Shown here: in pieces, positions 11,534 to 22,780 of the stretch
Numbering within the stretch: position 1 is the first letter of the stretch
How the letters are laid out: each line of letters begins with the position of its first letter
Origin: Umbilicaria muhlenbergii
Taxonomy: Eukaryota > Ascomycota > Lecanoromycetes > Umbilicariales > Umbilicariaceae
Direction: 5' to 3'
DNA: 64,000 bases
NCBI GenBank assembly: GCA_000611775.1
Contig: KK106981.1
Location: 124,001-188,000 of the forward strand
The notes under the pieces: generated by a model
Told to the model about the DNA's origin: nothing
The model's input: the letters and a program-made list of their open reading frames with translations, nothing else
The model's database searches: none
Program-made: the position numbers and the translations under genes

Positions 11534-12253
11534 GGGTACGAGGGCGGCCGTACGAAGGCATGCCGGGAATCGGCAGTGTCTACGCCAGGCTGTGCCTGGT
11601 CACTTGTTTAAGATATGCCGCGGATATTGACCATGACGAGTAGCAGTGGCATCGCAATGGTCGGCAGGGAGGTAGTCTGTCAGTCACTCTCAAATGGCAC
11701 CCAGTAAAAGCAAAGCGATCTCAATCATCAGCCTTGCCTTATCGGCCTTCCTTGATAGACTGGCTTAGTCGGGCATGGACTCGGTCTAACGTAATGTAGC
11801 TGACTCGACCACTCGAAGCAGCTTCAGGCCATTCATTGCGGAAGAGAAGGTGGCCAATGTACGACAAGAACAAGAACAAGAACAAGAACAAGAACTGTCA
11901 AGTGCTTCGCGCCCTGCGGCAATCGTATCTTTATATTGGGTATCTAATGCTAACTGTGTAACCGTGACTGTGACTGTGGCTGCCAGTCGAGTAAGTCATA
12001 ATCGCGTGCAGAAGGCAAAGGCAAATGCCATCTATCCATCTGTTGCACTTCGCGGAGCGCCCCGTGCAAGCGCTCCATAAGAGTCTATGTGTATGACCGG
12101 AGCCAGCCTGGTCGTGGGAAATGTAACTGCTAGCCATGGCTGAGCCTGTGCAATGGACATGGGAAATCTCGCTAAGCATGGTCGTGAATCTCGTTGTTGC
12201 TGGCACTGCCTCTTCTCGCGACGTCGCCGATGGCTGGAGACCACCGCATGTCG
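11534..12253. promoter_or_regulatory. Upstream region of the UaY/Ppr1-like gene, with short tandem repeat
   Basis: These 720 bp lie between the regulator start and the 3' end of the MFS gene. They contain a perfect CAAGAA-type hexamer array at 11864-11895 and a GTGACTGTGACTGTGGCTG stretch at about 11963-11981. No gene is seen. Confidence 0.5.
11864..11895 (+). repeat. Hexanucleotide microsatellite (CAAGAA)n
   Basis: About five perfect tandem copies of a CAAGAA unit. It is non-coding, upstream of the regulator gene. Confidence 0.9.
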
Positions 12254-14397
12254 TCATAAGGTCGCAGACGCCCGGTCTAGCGGTGTTTTTAGATCTTCCG
12301 TCGGGTCCTCAACAGGGCTACCCACCGCAGCGATGGCAGCATCTATCGCCAACGGATCGAGGTAAGTCTCGCTGAAAGTAGCCTCCTCATCACTCGGATC
12401 TGGCACGTCCATGCGTCCCTGCGCTTCGCTCATCCATAGACTTTCTATGGCACCGAGTACACAGACCACACCACCAGCCCACCATGCAAGGCCAGTGTAG
12501 CCCATCTTCAGTCCCCAGGAATGGATGATACCAGACACAGTCGGGCCGAAAGCTCGGGAAAGGCTGGCAGTCGACGCCGCGACGCCGTTGATGGCGCCAA
12601 GAACCAACATTGAGGGTGCCGAGTTTGTGAGTAGGATTGCATTCGATGGGTACGCGAGCACTTGCGCCGTAATCTTCCACAGAAGACAAGCGTACACTCC
12701 CACCATCTGCAGCCGGTTCGGGAGCAGGACCAGATACGGCAAAAGGAAATAAAGAAGAGGCCAGGTCATGACCACGAATCGGAATGTCTTGAGACTTCCA
12801 AACCTTCTTACTACGAAAGGAAAGAGAAAGAGCTGAGCCACCATAGAATAGATGCCTTGCAGCGAGAGTATGAAGCCGATGGTTTTGGTCGGTAACGCAA
12901 AACCACCGGTAAACTTGAAAGGCAGCTGAGGCGGTTCGTGCGATATTGGCTGACTCATGAACACTGGGAACAGCTGCTCGAAAGACATTGTGTGGCTGTA
13001 GTTGCGATCAGTAATCGGCCGATTGGATTTTGCGACATTCAATGGAGCTCACTAAGCTAGGATGCCGTAGCCGACAATGTTCACAATCACCTGCTTCGTA
13101 AAGGCCTTCTGTACTCCACGCGGTTTCCCCGTCGCGGCCACGCCCTCACTATGTGTTTTCGAATGCGAGACCGAGGGCGAAACTGCGCGAGACGATGGAT
13201 GCCTGGGTGAACCGTCGTTCGTCCGATATCCAGGAGGCTGTTCGTCCTCCAGAAGGGTATGCGAGTCCTCTAGATTCGCGTATCCAGCCTTGTCGAAATG
13301 TGCGAAATCGGTTTCGGCTCTCTTGAAATGCTTAAGGATCCATCTACCGGCTTCAAGTCCTACATCGCGTCTGTACTTCTTCTCCTCGTGCGTCTCCTCG
13401 AGAAATAGAATGCCGATTGTGACACCAATCGCCAGGATGACTGCGCAGACGAGGTTGGGCAGTAGGAATGGAAACCGATCGAAGATGGTGTTGCGAGCAA
13501 ACAGTGAAGGATAGCTCTCACATGGTTGTGCGAGAGCGCCGCCCAATGCTGGTCCTATGATGGACCTAAAGATTGATGAGTTGATAATCGCAGCACCAGA
13601 GTGGTATGTAGCTTACCCTAAGCACCAGACGAAAGGCATGATGGCATAGGCGCGAGCTATGAGGTGTCAATACTCGTCGATGCATTTTTGACCAAGGAGG
13701 ACAAATCAGGGCTTTGACTCACGCTGGTGTTCCTTGACTGTAATCATCTCCGCAACGGTAGTCTGAAGTACTCCGATGTTCCTGCCGGCGCACTTGATGT
13801 CAGACATGGCCCTCGCACGATCATGGCTCCTGTTGGGCGAGCAGGATGTATACCTACCCATTGAGAAGTCCTCCAAGAGCTCTACCCAATAGGGCAACTG
13901 GCAAGTTCGGCGCAAAACCGAACATCAGCATGCTGAGCCCGGTCCCGGCAAGTCCACTGAGAAGGACGGGCTTCCGTCCAACCTTGTCGCTCAGCCTGCC
14001 CCAGACAACACCAGTGGAAAATTCGGCGAAGGCGAAGGCGGAGGTCACCATGCCCGCGTAGATGGCAATCTGGCGGTCATCGGACGTGATGTTGAACGAG
14101 GAGATCATGTAATAAGTGTAGGGAAAGATGGACATGAAAGCAATCGGCTCGCAGATCCGACATAGCGCTATTCACCACACACATGTCAGCCTACTGGACA
14201 CAACCTCTTTCCAGCGGCGCAAATGCTGGTAGCAGCCAGAACCCAGTGGTCTTAATGAACTCGACGCTCCGGTATACTTCAAGAAGGAGAGAAACATATC
14301 GCTTACCGAGGATGAAGAGTTGTCTCGAGGGAAAGGGCGTCGTCGAGGGGGAGCGTGTGCTCTGGCGCCCCCTTGATGGCGGAGAGGGGGAAAGCAT
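12254..14397 (-). CDS. Major facilitator superfamily transporter
   Basis: Six exons give 584 aa: 14397-14307, 14167-13858, 13781-13723, 13656-13617, 13565-13053 and 12995-12254. Every join keeps frame. No ATG lies upstream within the leader, so the first one is used. The MFS signature between helices 2 and 3 is clear (WGRLSDKVGRKPVLL), followed by helix 4 (LPVALLGRALGGLLNG) and helix 5 (AYAIMPFVWCLGSIIGPALGG). A long hydrophilic central loop rich in Ser/His/Glu separates the two halves, as in the fungal family related to zinc-induced facilitator-like and YCR023C transporters. The C-terminal half shows six further hydrophobic segments and ends in an acidic tail. The substrate cannot be read from sequence. 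It lies 0.7 kb upstream, on the same strand, of the Zn2Cys6 regulator gene. Confidence 0.9.
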
Positions 14398-17300
14398 CTC
14401 GTCGGGCTCGATGTGGGTGATTTTGGAAGAAGGAAAAGATGAAAGAAGCGGGAAATGAGGTTCTCTTTAGTGAACGGAGGCCTGACGCAATACGAAAGGC
14501 CCACGGCCCGTTGTCTGCACCCACAAGAGCGGGACGATAATGAGTGTCCTCGAAGCGGATACGTCAGTCAAGGGTGACAGAACTCGGCATGGGAAGGTGA
14601 AGCACAACAGGCAGTCTGGTGGTGAGTGAGTGGGTTAGGCAAAGCGCATACACCTGGTAGCAGAGGATGTATGAGGGTGGAAGTCAATTGTCGCAGAAGC
14701 AGAACGGGTGGCCATGGTCACGACGGGGATCCTAATCCAAGTGCGGAAAGCAGCAGAACGTTTTCCAGAGGAAGGGGTTTCCATGTCGATGCCCCATGGC
14801 CAAGGCCCTTGCCCCAGGAGCAAAACGCTCGCACTTGTCACTTGTTCATCGATAAGCGAACAATTCGACGACAATCCAAGCCAGGGGCCGCCCTGGCTTG
14901 GGTAGGTTCAACTCTCATCTCGACTGGTGGCATCGGGGTGAAGCTACGACGCTTTCTTACGGACCTTGCCTGCTTTGGTGGGTAGCTGGACCGTTGTTGG
15001 ATGGTCGTTGGTGGGACGTCGGAGTAGTGGGTGGGCAGTGGGTGGCGTGTCGCCATGCCTGTCCCTCATCCATCATCCATCCTTCGAGCGTAGAGCTTGG
15101 CAGAGGAGCAAGCAATGCAGCGGTGGCTCGACACTGGCACAGTGGCAGAGTGGCAGAGGAGCAGTCCGGCCGAAAGAGTCCCATGACCGTGGTGATCATC
15201 CTTTAGGCTTCTGGGATCCGTCGAAAAAGGTTTTGATAGCTTGGAGGACAGGTTCAGACGGGCTTGGGTGTGTTTCCGACGTGGCCGCTGATGCTGCTGG
15301 ACCGCTGGTGCTGCTGGACCGCTGGTGCTGCTGGCTGAGTGTGCCTCTTACCGACAGCCAAAGCCAAAGCCTAAGCCAGGTAAGCCTAAGCCTAAAGCCG
15401 ACAGCCTAGGGAAAGGGACCAGGGAAAACGGGGGGGCGCGGTGACATGAAGGATCGACAACGCCAGCACTGCAGCACTGCGTGCGCCCCCCGGTCGCGCG
15501 TGCCAGAAGCTCCTAGGCGCAAAATCCGAGCATCGGTACCTGGTTCCGGGGAGCCGGTCCACCAGATGAAAGCTCTTAAGCTCCAAGCTCACGCCTCTCA
15601 TCACCTCACCGCACCACCGCACGCCATAATAATGCCACTCTCCTGCCCGGCTGCCCCGACGTCTTCTGGGCCTTCGGGACTCCGTGCTAGCTAACGGTTC
15701 TGTCACACAGCCCAAGCGATGTACTTGGTAAGACCTGGGGAGGTTAGACGCCTTCCCTTTCGGCTCTTGCCTGGTGCCGCCCGCCCCACGTCCCTTGTTC
15801 TGCCGTCATTCTCAACGGCATCCATCGCCGCCCCTGTAAGATTGCACATCTCATGCATTCCTGCATTCCGTTCTTCGTGCGTCCCGCCTTGTGCATCTTG
15901 TGCATCTGCTCCCTAAGCCGCAGGCTGACTTGCACTTAACCGAACATCTCGCTTGCTGCGAGGCGGCCGAAAGTATGAGGGGTTACAATTGACAACGCCT
16001 ACAACATGAGATCATTCTTCACCCTCGGCCATCTTGCTGATTGGTTTACCTGCGAAAAGAGCGGTGTAAGCCGGGGTGCGGAGGCCACGACACCTTGGTT
16101 GCTGGCGGAGAAAAGGGATACGAGACCATAGGCCATTGCGCCCCAAGGCGAGGAGGCCGTGGGCCGGAGCATTGACTACCATAGCCCGGGTCCTCTAAGT
16201 TCTGACCCCGGACTTTCCGCCTCAACGATACTTGCATTCGAGAAGCCGCCCAGAAATGGCTTGTCGTAGCTTGGAACGTTATCCAGGAGCCGAGAAGCCA
16301 GACCTGTCACCTGAGCGGCATATGGACGAGTTCCCCTTTTGCCTTTGGCCTTTTGCCTTTTGCCTTTTGCCTTTCGCCTTTTCCGTAGCCTCACTCACCA
16401 GTGCTAACTCACGAGTCACGTTGCTTGGGCGCAATCGTGATCAATAATCTAAAGCCCGGAGGAACTAGGAACATCCTACTCCGTCGCTGATGTCGACAGT
16501 TCCACTCAGCACCAAGTTCCCGCTTCCGCGGCCTTTACTATTACCAAAGTACCAAAGTCAATGAGAGCAACGGTTCCAATCGGGCGTACCCCGATGCTGT
16601 GTGACTGACTCGCGCAGGTGGGATCAGGAGTCGCCCGCTATGATTGACTGACCGACTGATCGTGTTGTGCGACGTGGATCTCGAGAATCTGAGGCCGCTG
16701 CAGCTAGGCGGTCTCCGACGAGCGTCACGGCAAATCTGATTAGGGCAAAATTGGCAAGTTGGCATTTTCATCTGGCATCTGGCATCTGGCAACGAGCGCA
16801 CGCCAACCTCGGGCGCGGAAGTCAGGCTAAGCCACAGAAGCCCTGCCACTGCCACGCGGCAAGCACAGAATCGTGCATGGTTGTCGCCTCTAGCTTGCTC
16901 TTGGGAAGATACCTTACTCGACTACCTTAGTGCAACGTCGCTACTGAATCTGCCGGCCAGGGGCTGTTTTCTAGCTTTCCCAATCTCAGATTTGCCCGGT
17001 GCCAAAGGGACGAATGCGACAACGTTGCAAGGCAACCGTGGTAAACGCGCAAGGGAAACGTACAAGGTAGGGGGCTCGCACTCGCACAGAATCAGGGGCA
17101 GGATCTCGAAAGCCTTGGAAATGCGATTATCGAATGCCAAGCAACTTCCGGCCTCACGAGTCACTACCCATCAATGTCCACTTCCTTTCCTGCAAATTCA
17201 CCCTTGATACTTTGATACCTTGATACTTCCGCAGAAGGGACCCAGCGTCACTTCAATGATACCAGGGAAATGACCTGCCGCAAGTTACTACCACCAACGC

Positions 17301-18293
17301 ACAGCTTGGGCAAATTCGCCCCGCCACATGTATCGCTGCCTGACAACAACCGCGCCTGCAGCACCATTGCCTTGCCTTGGGGGGTGTCGGTAATATTCAG
17401 TTTCAAGTCACACAACCTTGGATACTTTTAAGCGAACGTCAATCGTGCAGCATACATCATCCTCTCTTCTTTTCTCCCGTCGTTACAACCTTCTGCGCAG
17501 ATCGACCTTGCGTTGTCATGAGCCTGTTAGAACATCACACAAGCTTCGTTCACCGAGGCTAAAAGACTTTACATGGTTTTGATGTGATGCATGACACGCT
17601 GTCATACCGAAGCAATGGAGGGGCTTCTGGATATTACCTGCGCATGCACACCCTGTCCTTTACCAGTCCGCCGCTGAAAAGTGACCTGCGCGCAGGGGTT
17701 TTTTGATAGACAGGCGGATGTCGGTGGCAGCCTATGGCAGAACTCGTTCCTCACGATTGCGCGGCGCCACGGCTTCCCAAGATACGGCAGATCTCACTGG
17801 AACACGGTCGATCTCATCTCTCATCACTCTGCGCGTCCTGGCCTCACGTTTCTATATCTGATCCGCACAGACCCCTCAGGATCAGATTGAGAACGCTTCC
17901 ACCCCTCAGCCACGATCGCATGTGTAACGGAACAGCCTCCGATCTCAGTGCGAAATCCAGGTAGAGGTCATGCGAGGCCAAAGGCCCAAGCCCCACCAAC
18001 GGCTGTTAGCTGTGGCCCTGAGAGTGGCCAGAGGCAGGGACCGACTGGGCCGCCAAGCTCCAATCAGCCGCAGCCGTAGCCTCACATGTACGGCATGAGG
18101 ATTTTATGGCACGAACAGGGGACTTGGTTGGTCGACTCTACAGGGTTCTCAACCAGCCGCCAGTCAGCATGGATCGAACGAATAACAACCCATATTGATA
18201 TAGCAGTACTTGAGGTGTGTCGCTGAAGTCGCCCACCGAGAAAACTCTGTCCCGTTCCGGCCGACGCCAAATCGGCCTAAGCCCTACGAAGCC
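14398..18293. other. 3.9-kb region with no recognisable gene
   Basis: No frame here has family character or a coherent exon chain. Small direct repeats occur: a 17-bp unit ACCGCTGGTGCTGCTGG at about 15300-15335, AGCCTAAGCC-like copies at 15356-15400, and TTTTGCC copies at about 16334-16383. Base composition resembles the flanks, so it is not an AT-rich repeat island. It could hold promoter, lncRNA or old decayed sequence. Confidence 0.5.
16334..16383 (+). repeat. Short tandem repeat, TTTTGCC-like unit
   Basis: About six to seven slightly variable copies of a 7-nt CCTTTTG unit in the gene-free region. Confidence 0.8.
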
Positions 18294-19435
18294 CTACCTT
18301 GGCGGAGAGTTTGTTCCCCTCTCCAGCGCCAACTTCTTGTGGACCGGTCGGCTACTTGCATGGATGAACTTTTCCGCGTTTTCGGGATCCATGGTGGATG
18401 CTTGAACCGGATCTTCGAATTTGATCGTCTCCATCCCAGCGAGCGAGACCGTTACAACCGAGCCGCCCGGGTACTCTTTGGACTCGACCATCGCGGCCAT
18501 TGCTTCCGCAGCCGTCTCAGCCGTGATCGCAAACGCCTCGTTGTACGCGAACTGTTCCATCTTCTCCGGATGATCCGTCCAGAACGGTGACTTGACCAAG
18601 CTGTGGGAGGCGTAGTGGTCAGCCATCTCTTTTCCACTGCTTTTTGGCCTTCTGATCCATGAGATCGCAGGGAATCGACGGCGGCACTTACCCGGGACAG
18701 ATGCAAACAACCTTGACATCCTCGTAATCATCCGCCACCGCCATGCCCTTTGTGAATCCCACGAGAGCATGCTTAGAGGTACAGTACATCACCGGGGCAA
18801 AGGACGACCGTAACCCGGCTATCGAGGCGATAATCAGCACAACACCCGGCTTATCTCTACCGAGCACAGCCCGGATGGCGATTCTAGTCAACTTCAGCAC
18901 ATGGGAGATGTTGATGTCGAGCGCCCTATAGCGCTCGTCTTCCGTATCGTCCCAGAAATTCGACCAGCTCTGCGACGATGCTTAATCAATAAGATGAATA
19001 CTAGGCTAATTGTCACGGGGCTTTTTCGACAAGGAAAACATACCGGTTCGAACACTGCCGCGCCGGCAATATAGACGTCGGGAACATCACCAAACTCTTT
19101 TTCAGAGACCTTGATCAGGTTGTGCAAATCAGGCCATACAGCGACATCGCATTTCGCAAAAACGACATTGCGCGCATGCTTGAGGAACTCGGCGGCTTCG
19201 TCGTTCAGTCGCAAATCAGCGATAATGACTCTGGTGCCCTCGTGCTTGGCGGCGAGCTTGACGAAGGCGAGACAGATACCTACCGAGCGGTGTAAGTATA
19301 GAAAACACAGTCCCGGGATCACGGCGTTGGCACCGAGGGACTCGGTATTGTAGCAATATGGAGGAGGAACGCACCTGATCCACCCCCTGTAACCACGGCG
19401 ATTTTGCCCGCGAGAGGGAAATGGCCCACGACCAT
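18294..19435 (-). CDS. Short-chain dehydrogenase/reductase (15-PGDH-like SDR)
   Basis: Four exons give 293 aa: 19435-19375, 19279-19044, 18969-18692 and 18600-18294. All joins keep frame. Classical SDR features are the cofactor loop KIAVVTGGGSGICLAF (the usual final Gly of TGxxxGIG is Cys), VIIADLRL after strand 2 with an acidic residue favouring NAD, CDVAVW near strand 3, the catalytic Ser in IIASIAGL, and Y161-x3-K165 in MYCTSKHAL. CPGLVKSPFW follows, as in 15-hydroxyprostaglandin dehydrogenase-like fungal enzymes. The canonical NNAG is replaced by IAGAAV, which weakens the usual structural Asn. The family oxidises secondary alcohols; the substrate is unknown. No functional partner gene adjoins it. 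Confidence 0.85.
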
Positions 19436-21123
19436 GATGCAGGCAATCGTGAAGTACTAGTCGTCGTCGATCATATACCTAAATCGGGCGGGACTATTGA
19501 ACAACAAGAGAAATTTGATACCCCCGCGCATATAAGGTCGTCGAACCAGTGGACAATTAGTCAGTTGAGGACTGCGACTTACGAGTACTCCCGCCACCTC
19601 ATCCTCGAAGTCTCGAGGTACGAGCGAGCTCAGCCGCGGGAAGCGGGGTCAAGGTTGGCGACATTGCAGGTCGGGTCGCTCCGCATGCGAGCTCGCCCTT
19701 CTGACTGGAGACACATGCCTTGCTTCCCCATACTATTTACTTTGACCTAGGCGCCGCGCCCCTACGAACGCCAGTCGTGTCCGGTCAATCGGGTGTGTCG
19801 ACGCCGGCTAAGCGAGGCAGATCCGGAGATCCCCCACCATCCCTGAACGCTTGGATGTGAAAAGCTCGACGAGAATCAGGGTCGAGATGCGGAAATAAAT
19901 TCGTTGGCATTCCACCGGCTTTGTTGTCATACATCTGCCTCCCAGGGAATCCATGTCTGGGGGCGCGCGGCACTTGAGGACAGATCACGACCAGGTCCTT
20001 GGCTGTGTTTCACAGATTCTCGCCATGCTGGCGGGGTCGATGTGGGGTTTCTAGAAAAACAAACAGGCGGAATCCCTACACCGACGGCGTCAGCTGTATT
20101 CAAATGACTGTCCGCAAAACAGGTCTGTCGACTCCTGATCATAAGGTATTTGCTGCGCCCATCTCCAACCGAAATGAGTGCAGTGGCCACTGGAGCCATT
20201 CGATGTCTGCACAGTCAAGTTGGCCGGGTTGGCCAGGTTGGCCAGGTTGCTGACTTGGACAAACCGCTTCATTGCCGCCCAATGAGGACGATGCAGCTTC
20301 AAGCGGGGGTGCTGGTTGAGTCTGACATCCAATCCAGGGTGTTAGGCTCATCCTTGCTTGCCAACACGCGCTCTCATCATCACCGAGGCCTTCACCCGGA
20401 ACTCATCCGGGTCCATTTCCACTCACCTGGGTCTACTTGGGGGGTTCGAACCGGCACCTCTTCAGGCCGCGGTGAGGTAGGGTTGGGTCACCGGGCACGC
20501 GGTTGACAAAATAAATGCGACACCGAGAATAGCGCCTTGATTGTAAAAATTGCTACTCTCCGAGAAAAGCTATTCAACTTTCAGAAATTCATGGAATAAA
20601 TACCTTGCATCTATAGTATCTATTTCTCAAGTTATAGGTTTGCCAGTCCACTTGTCATTGTCTGAACATTATTGCGAACTTGTAGGTCTATTCAATATGT
20701 TCGCTAATTTGCCCGGGTGGTGTAGCATTTATTTTTTCAATCGCGTGACCGGGTTACCTCACGCATAGCACTCACGTGACTGGCATGCTGCCAAGACGGA
20801 TGAACGATGCTCCGCATATACCAATCGGGAAATGGGGATGTTGCTTCCATGATTTCAAAGCTGTGCGGCCACTGACTCACAGCAAGGTGGACGTATGCGC
20901 GCAGAACCGGAGTCATTACTTCCCGTCAAAAAGAAAGCCATGTGCCATAAAGCTTCGTTTCCTTCAATGGCAAAGTATGAAGAGACCATGCTTCCCAGTA
21001 CCAATCAGCTGCTTCTCCCACGTACACCCTACCCAACATTTCTGAACCCCCAGCTCCCGCGCTCTCCCCGTCCATACGCCAAGCCCTTCCCACCCACCAA
21101 GCCCCCCCACCCCAACCACCACC
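19436..21123. other. Intergenic, no gene seen
   Basis: About 1.7 kb between the SDR and the methyltransferase gene. It contains a short GGTTGGCCA(G)-type direct repeat at 20219-20250. From 20515 to 20750 it is AT-richer. No frame has family character. Confidence 0.5.
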
Positions 21124-22402
21124 ATGACGTCCCCCTCCACCCCCTCCTCCTCCCCCTCCCCCCTCCACACCCTCTTACGAGCGCATGTGCGGCAACTGCA
21201 CCCTCCTCGTCGCCACGCACATGATCTCGACCGCTCTTCCCCCCCCTTCCCCCCTCCTCCCGCATCCTCGACAACGCGTGCGGCCCCGGCATCATGACCT
21301 TACAAACAAAGCGGCTCCACCCATCCGCGCCCATCACCGCCTCCGACCACTCTCCCGCCATGATCTCCCTCCTGCGTGAGCGCATCGGGGCCGCCGGCTG
21401 GAGCGACGTGCGAACCGCCAAGCTCGATGTGCGCGACCTGTCGAGCTTGCCGGACGGGACCTTCACGCACGGCTTTATGAAGTTCGGGCTTCCTGTTTCC
21501 GGCGACCGGGATGGTGGGGTCGAAGCTGCGGGGGAGATGTACCGCGTGTTGACCCCGGGGGGGGGCTGTGGTGTCGACCTGGAACGGTAGATGCTTCTCT
21601 CTTCTCCTCTCCTAATCTCTCCCCCTTTTCTCGATCCCTTCTCTTCTCCTATCCCTCCTCTCCCTTTAATCTCCCCTCTCCTTCTCTTCTCTCCCCCCTT
21701 CTCCCCTCTCATCCTTCTCCCTCTCTCCCCTCCTCTGCTCTCTCATCCTCTCACCCCCTTCACAATCCCTCTCTCTTCTCTTTTCCCATCCTTCCGCCTC
21801 ATTCATTAAACCTCTTCATCTTCTCCTCTCCCTCCCTCTCTCTTCTTCTCTTCCCTCCTCTCCACCCCTTTCAAACCCTCCCTCCCCTCCCCTCTCCCCT
21901 CNNNNNNNNNNNNNNNNNNNNNNNNNNNNNNNNNNNNNNNNNNNNNNNNNNNNNNNNNNNNNNNNNNNNNNNNNNNNNNNNNNNNNNNNNNNNNNNNNNN
22001 NNNNNNNNNNNCCGCTCCTTCCCCCCCTCCTTCCACCTTCCGTCCTGATCCGCCCCTCCCACCTCCCCCGCCAACCCCACAGCCATCCCCCCCTCCTCAG
22101 CCACATCCGCCCACCGGTCCACCCTCCTCTCCACCGCCAATTTCTCCCGCATCTCCATCCACCCCTACAGAACCTCCACCGGCGCATCCAGCATGGAGGA
22201 ACTGGTGGCCAACATGATGGTTGGGGCCAGGATGTTTTTTCCGGGATATAGCGGTGAGGAATCGGAACGGACGAGGAGGGTTTTGGGCGGGGAGTTGAGG
22301 GCGTGCGGGGGGTTTGAGGAGGTGGAGGGGGGGGGTGAGGGTGTAGCGAGTAGGAGATCTAGGGGAAAGGGGATTTATGAATGGAGAAGGATCCGGAAGT
22401 AA
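21124..22402 (+). CDS. Class I SAM-dependent methyltransferase, frame damaged and gapped
   Basis: Recognisable segments in order: YERMCGNCT and HMIST (from about 21175), ILDNACGPGIMTLQ (SAM motif I, about 21266-21305), ITASDHSPAMISLLRERIG, LDVRDLSSLPDGTFTHGFM (motif II region), EMYRVLTPGG, then after the gap MEELVANMMVGARMFFPGYS ending at a TAA at 22400-22402. The style is that of fungal UbiE/GliM-like small-molecule methyltransferases. The segments lie in different frames: a shift falls in the C-runs at 21139-21171, another at 21239-21262, and one at the nine-G run 21557-21565. A GTAGAT donor at about 21587 suggests that the CT tract and N gap lie in an intron. The shifts all sit in homopolymers, so assembly error is more likely than true decay. 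Substrate unknown. Confidence 0.6.
21590..21901 (+). repeat. Polypyrimidine (CT-rich) low-complexity tract beside the assembly gap
   Basis: More than 300 nt composed almost only of C and T (CTCTTCTCC-like units), continuing past the N gap to about 22130. It probably caused the assembly break and probably lies in an intron of the methyltransferase gene. Confidence 0.9.
21902..22011. other. Assembly gap (run of N)
   Basis: 110 undetermined bases inside the polypyrimidine tract. The true length is unknown. Confidence 0.99.
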
Positions 22403-22780
22403 GGGTCGCACGACAAGGATGCCCAATAATGATGATGATGCATGCCAATATGATATCCTATCCATGTCGTGGAGAGAGTTAAATGCCCTGGACGTGCACG
22501 CGCAAACATCTTCCCGTGCACACTACCCAAGGCTGCCGTGCAAAGTTGATCGATTACTTAAACGTCTTTTGAGTGGCGTGGTGAGGTACAATAAAGTAGA
22601 TGTATCTATCAGGCCCGCGATGCTGATGCTAGCCAAGTCATGAGATGATTGAAAAGACGCAAAGGCCAGAGCCAAGAAGCGATGCCGCCGGAAACCAAGA
22701 CAGAAAGGAAAGGAACACGATGCTTTTTCCTCTATTGCAGAACAGAAACTGCGAAACGCGCCAATCGATGCAATGATAGC
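22403..22780. other. Short intergenic region, no gene seen
   Basis: 378 bp between the ends of two convergent genes. It presumably holds both 3' UTRs and polyadenylation signals; no specific motif stands out. Confidence 0.4.

Noticed and set aside
14638-18080. Many 60-145-residue open frames in the gene-free stretch
   Set aside because: None has domain character, and no two join through credible introns.
20435-20475. GGTTCGAACC resembling a tRNA T-arm
   Set aside because: The flanking bases do not form the 5-bp T-stem on either strand and no anticodon or acceptor arm follows.
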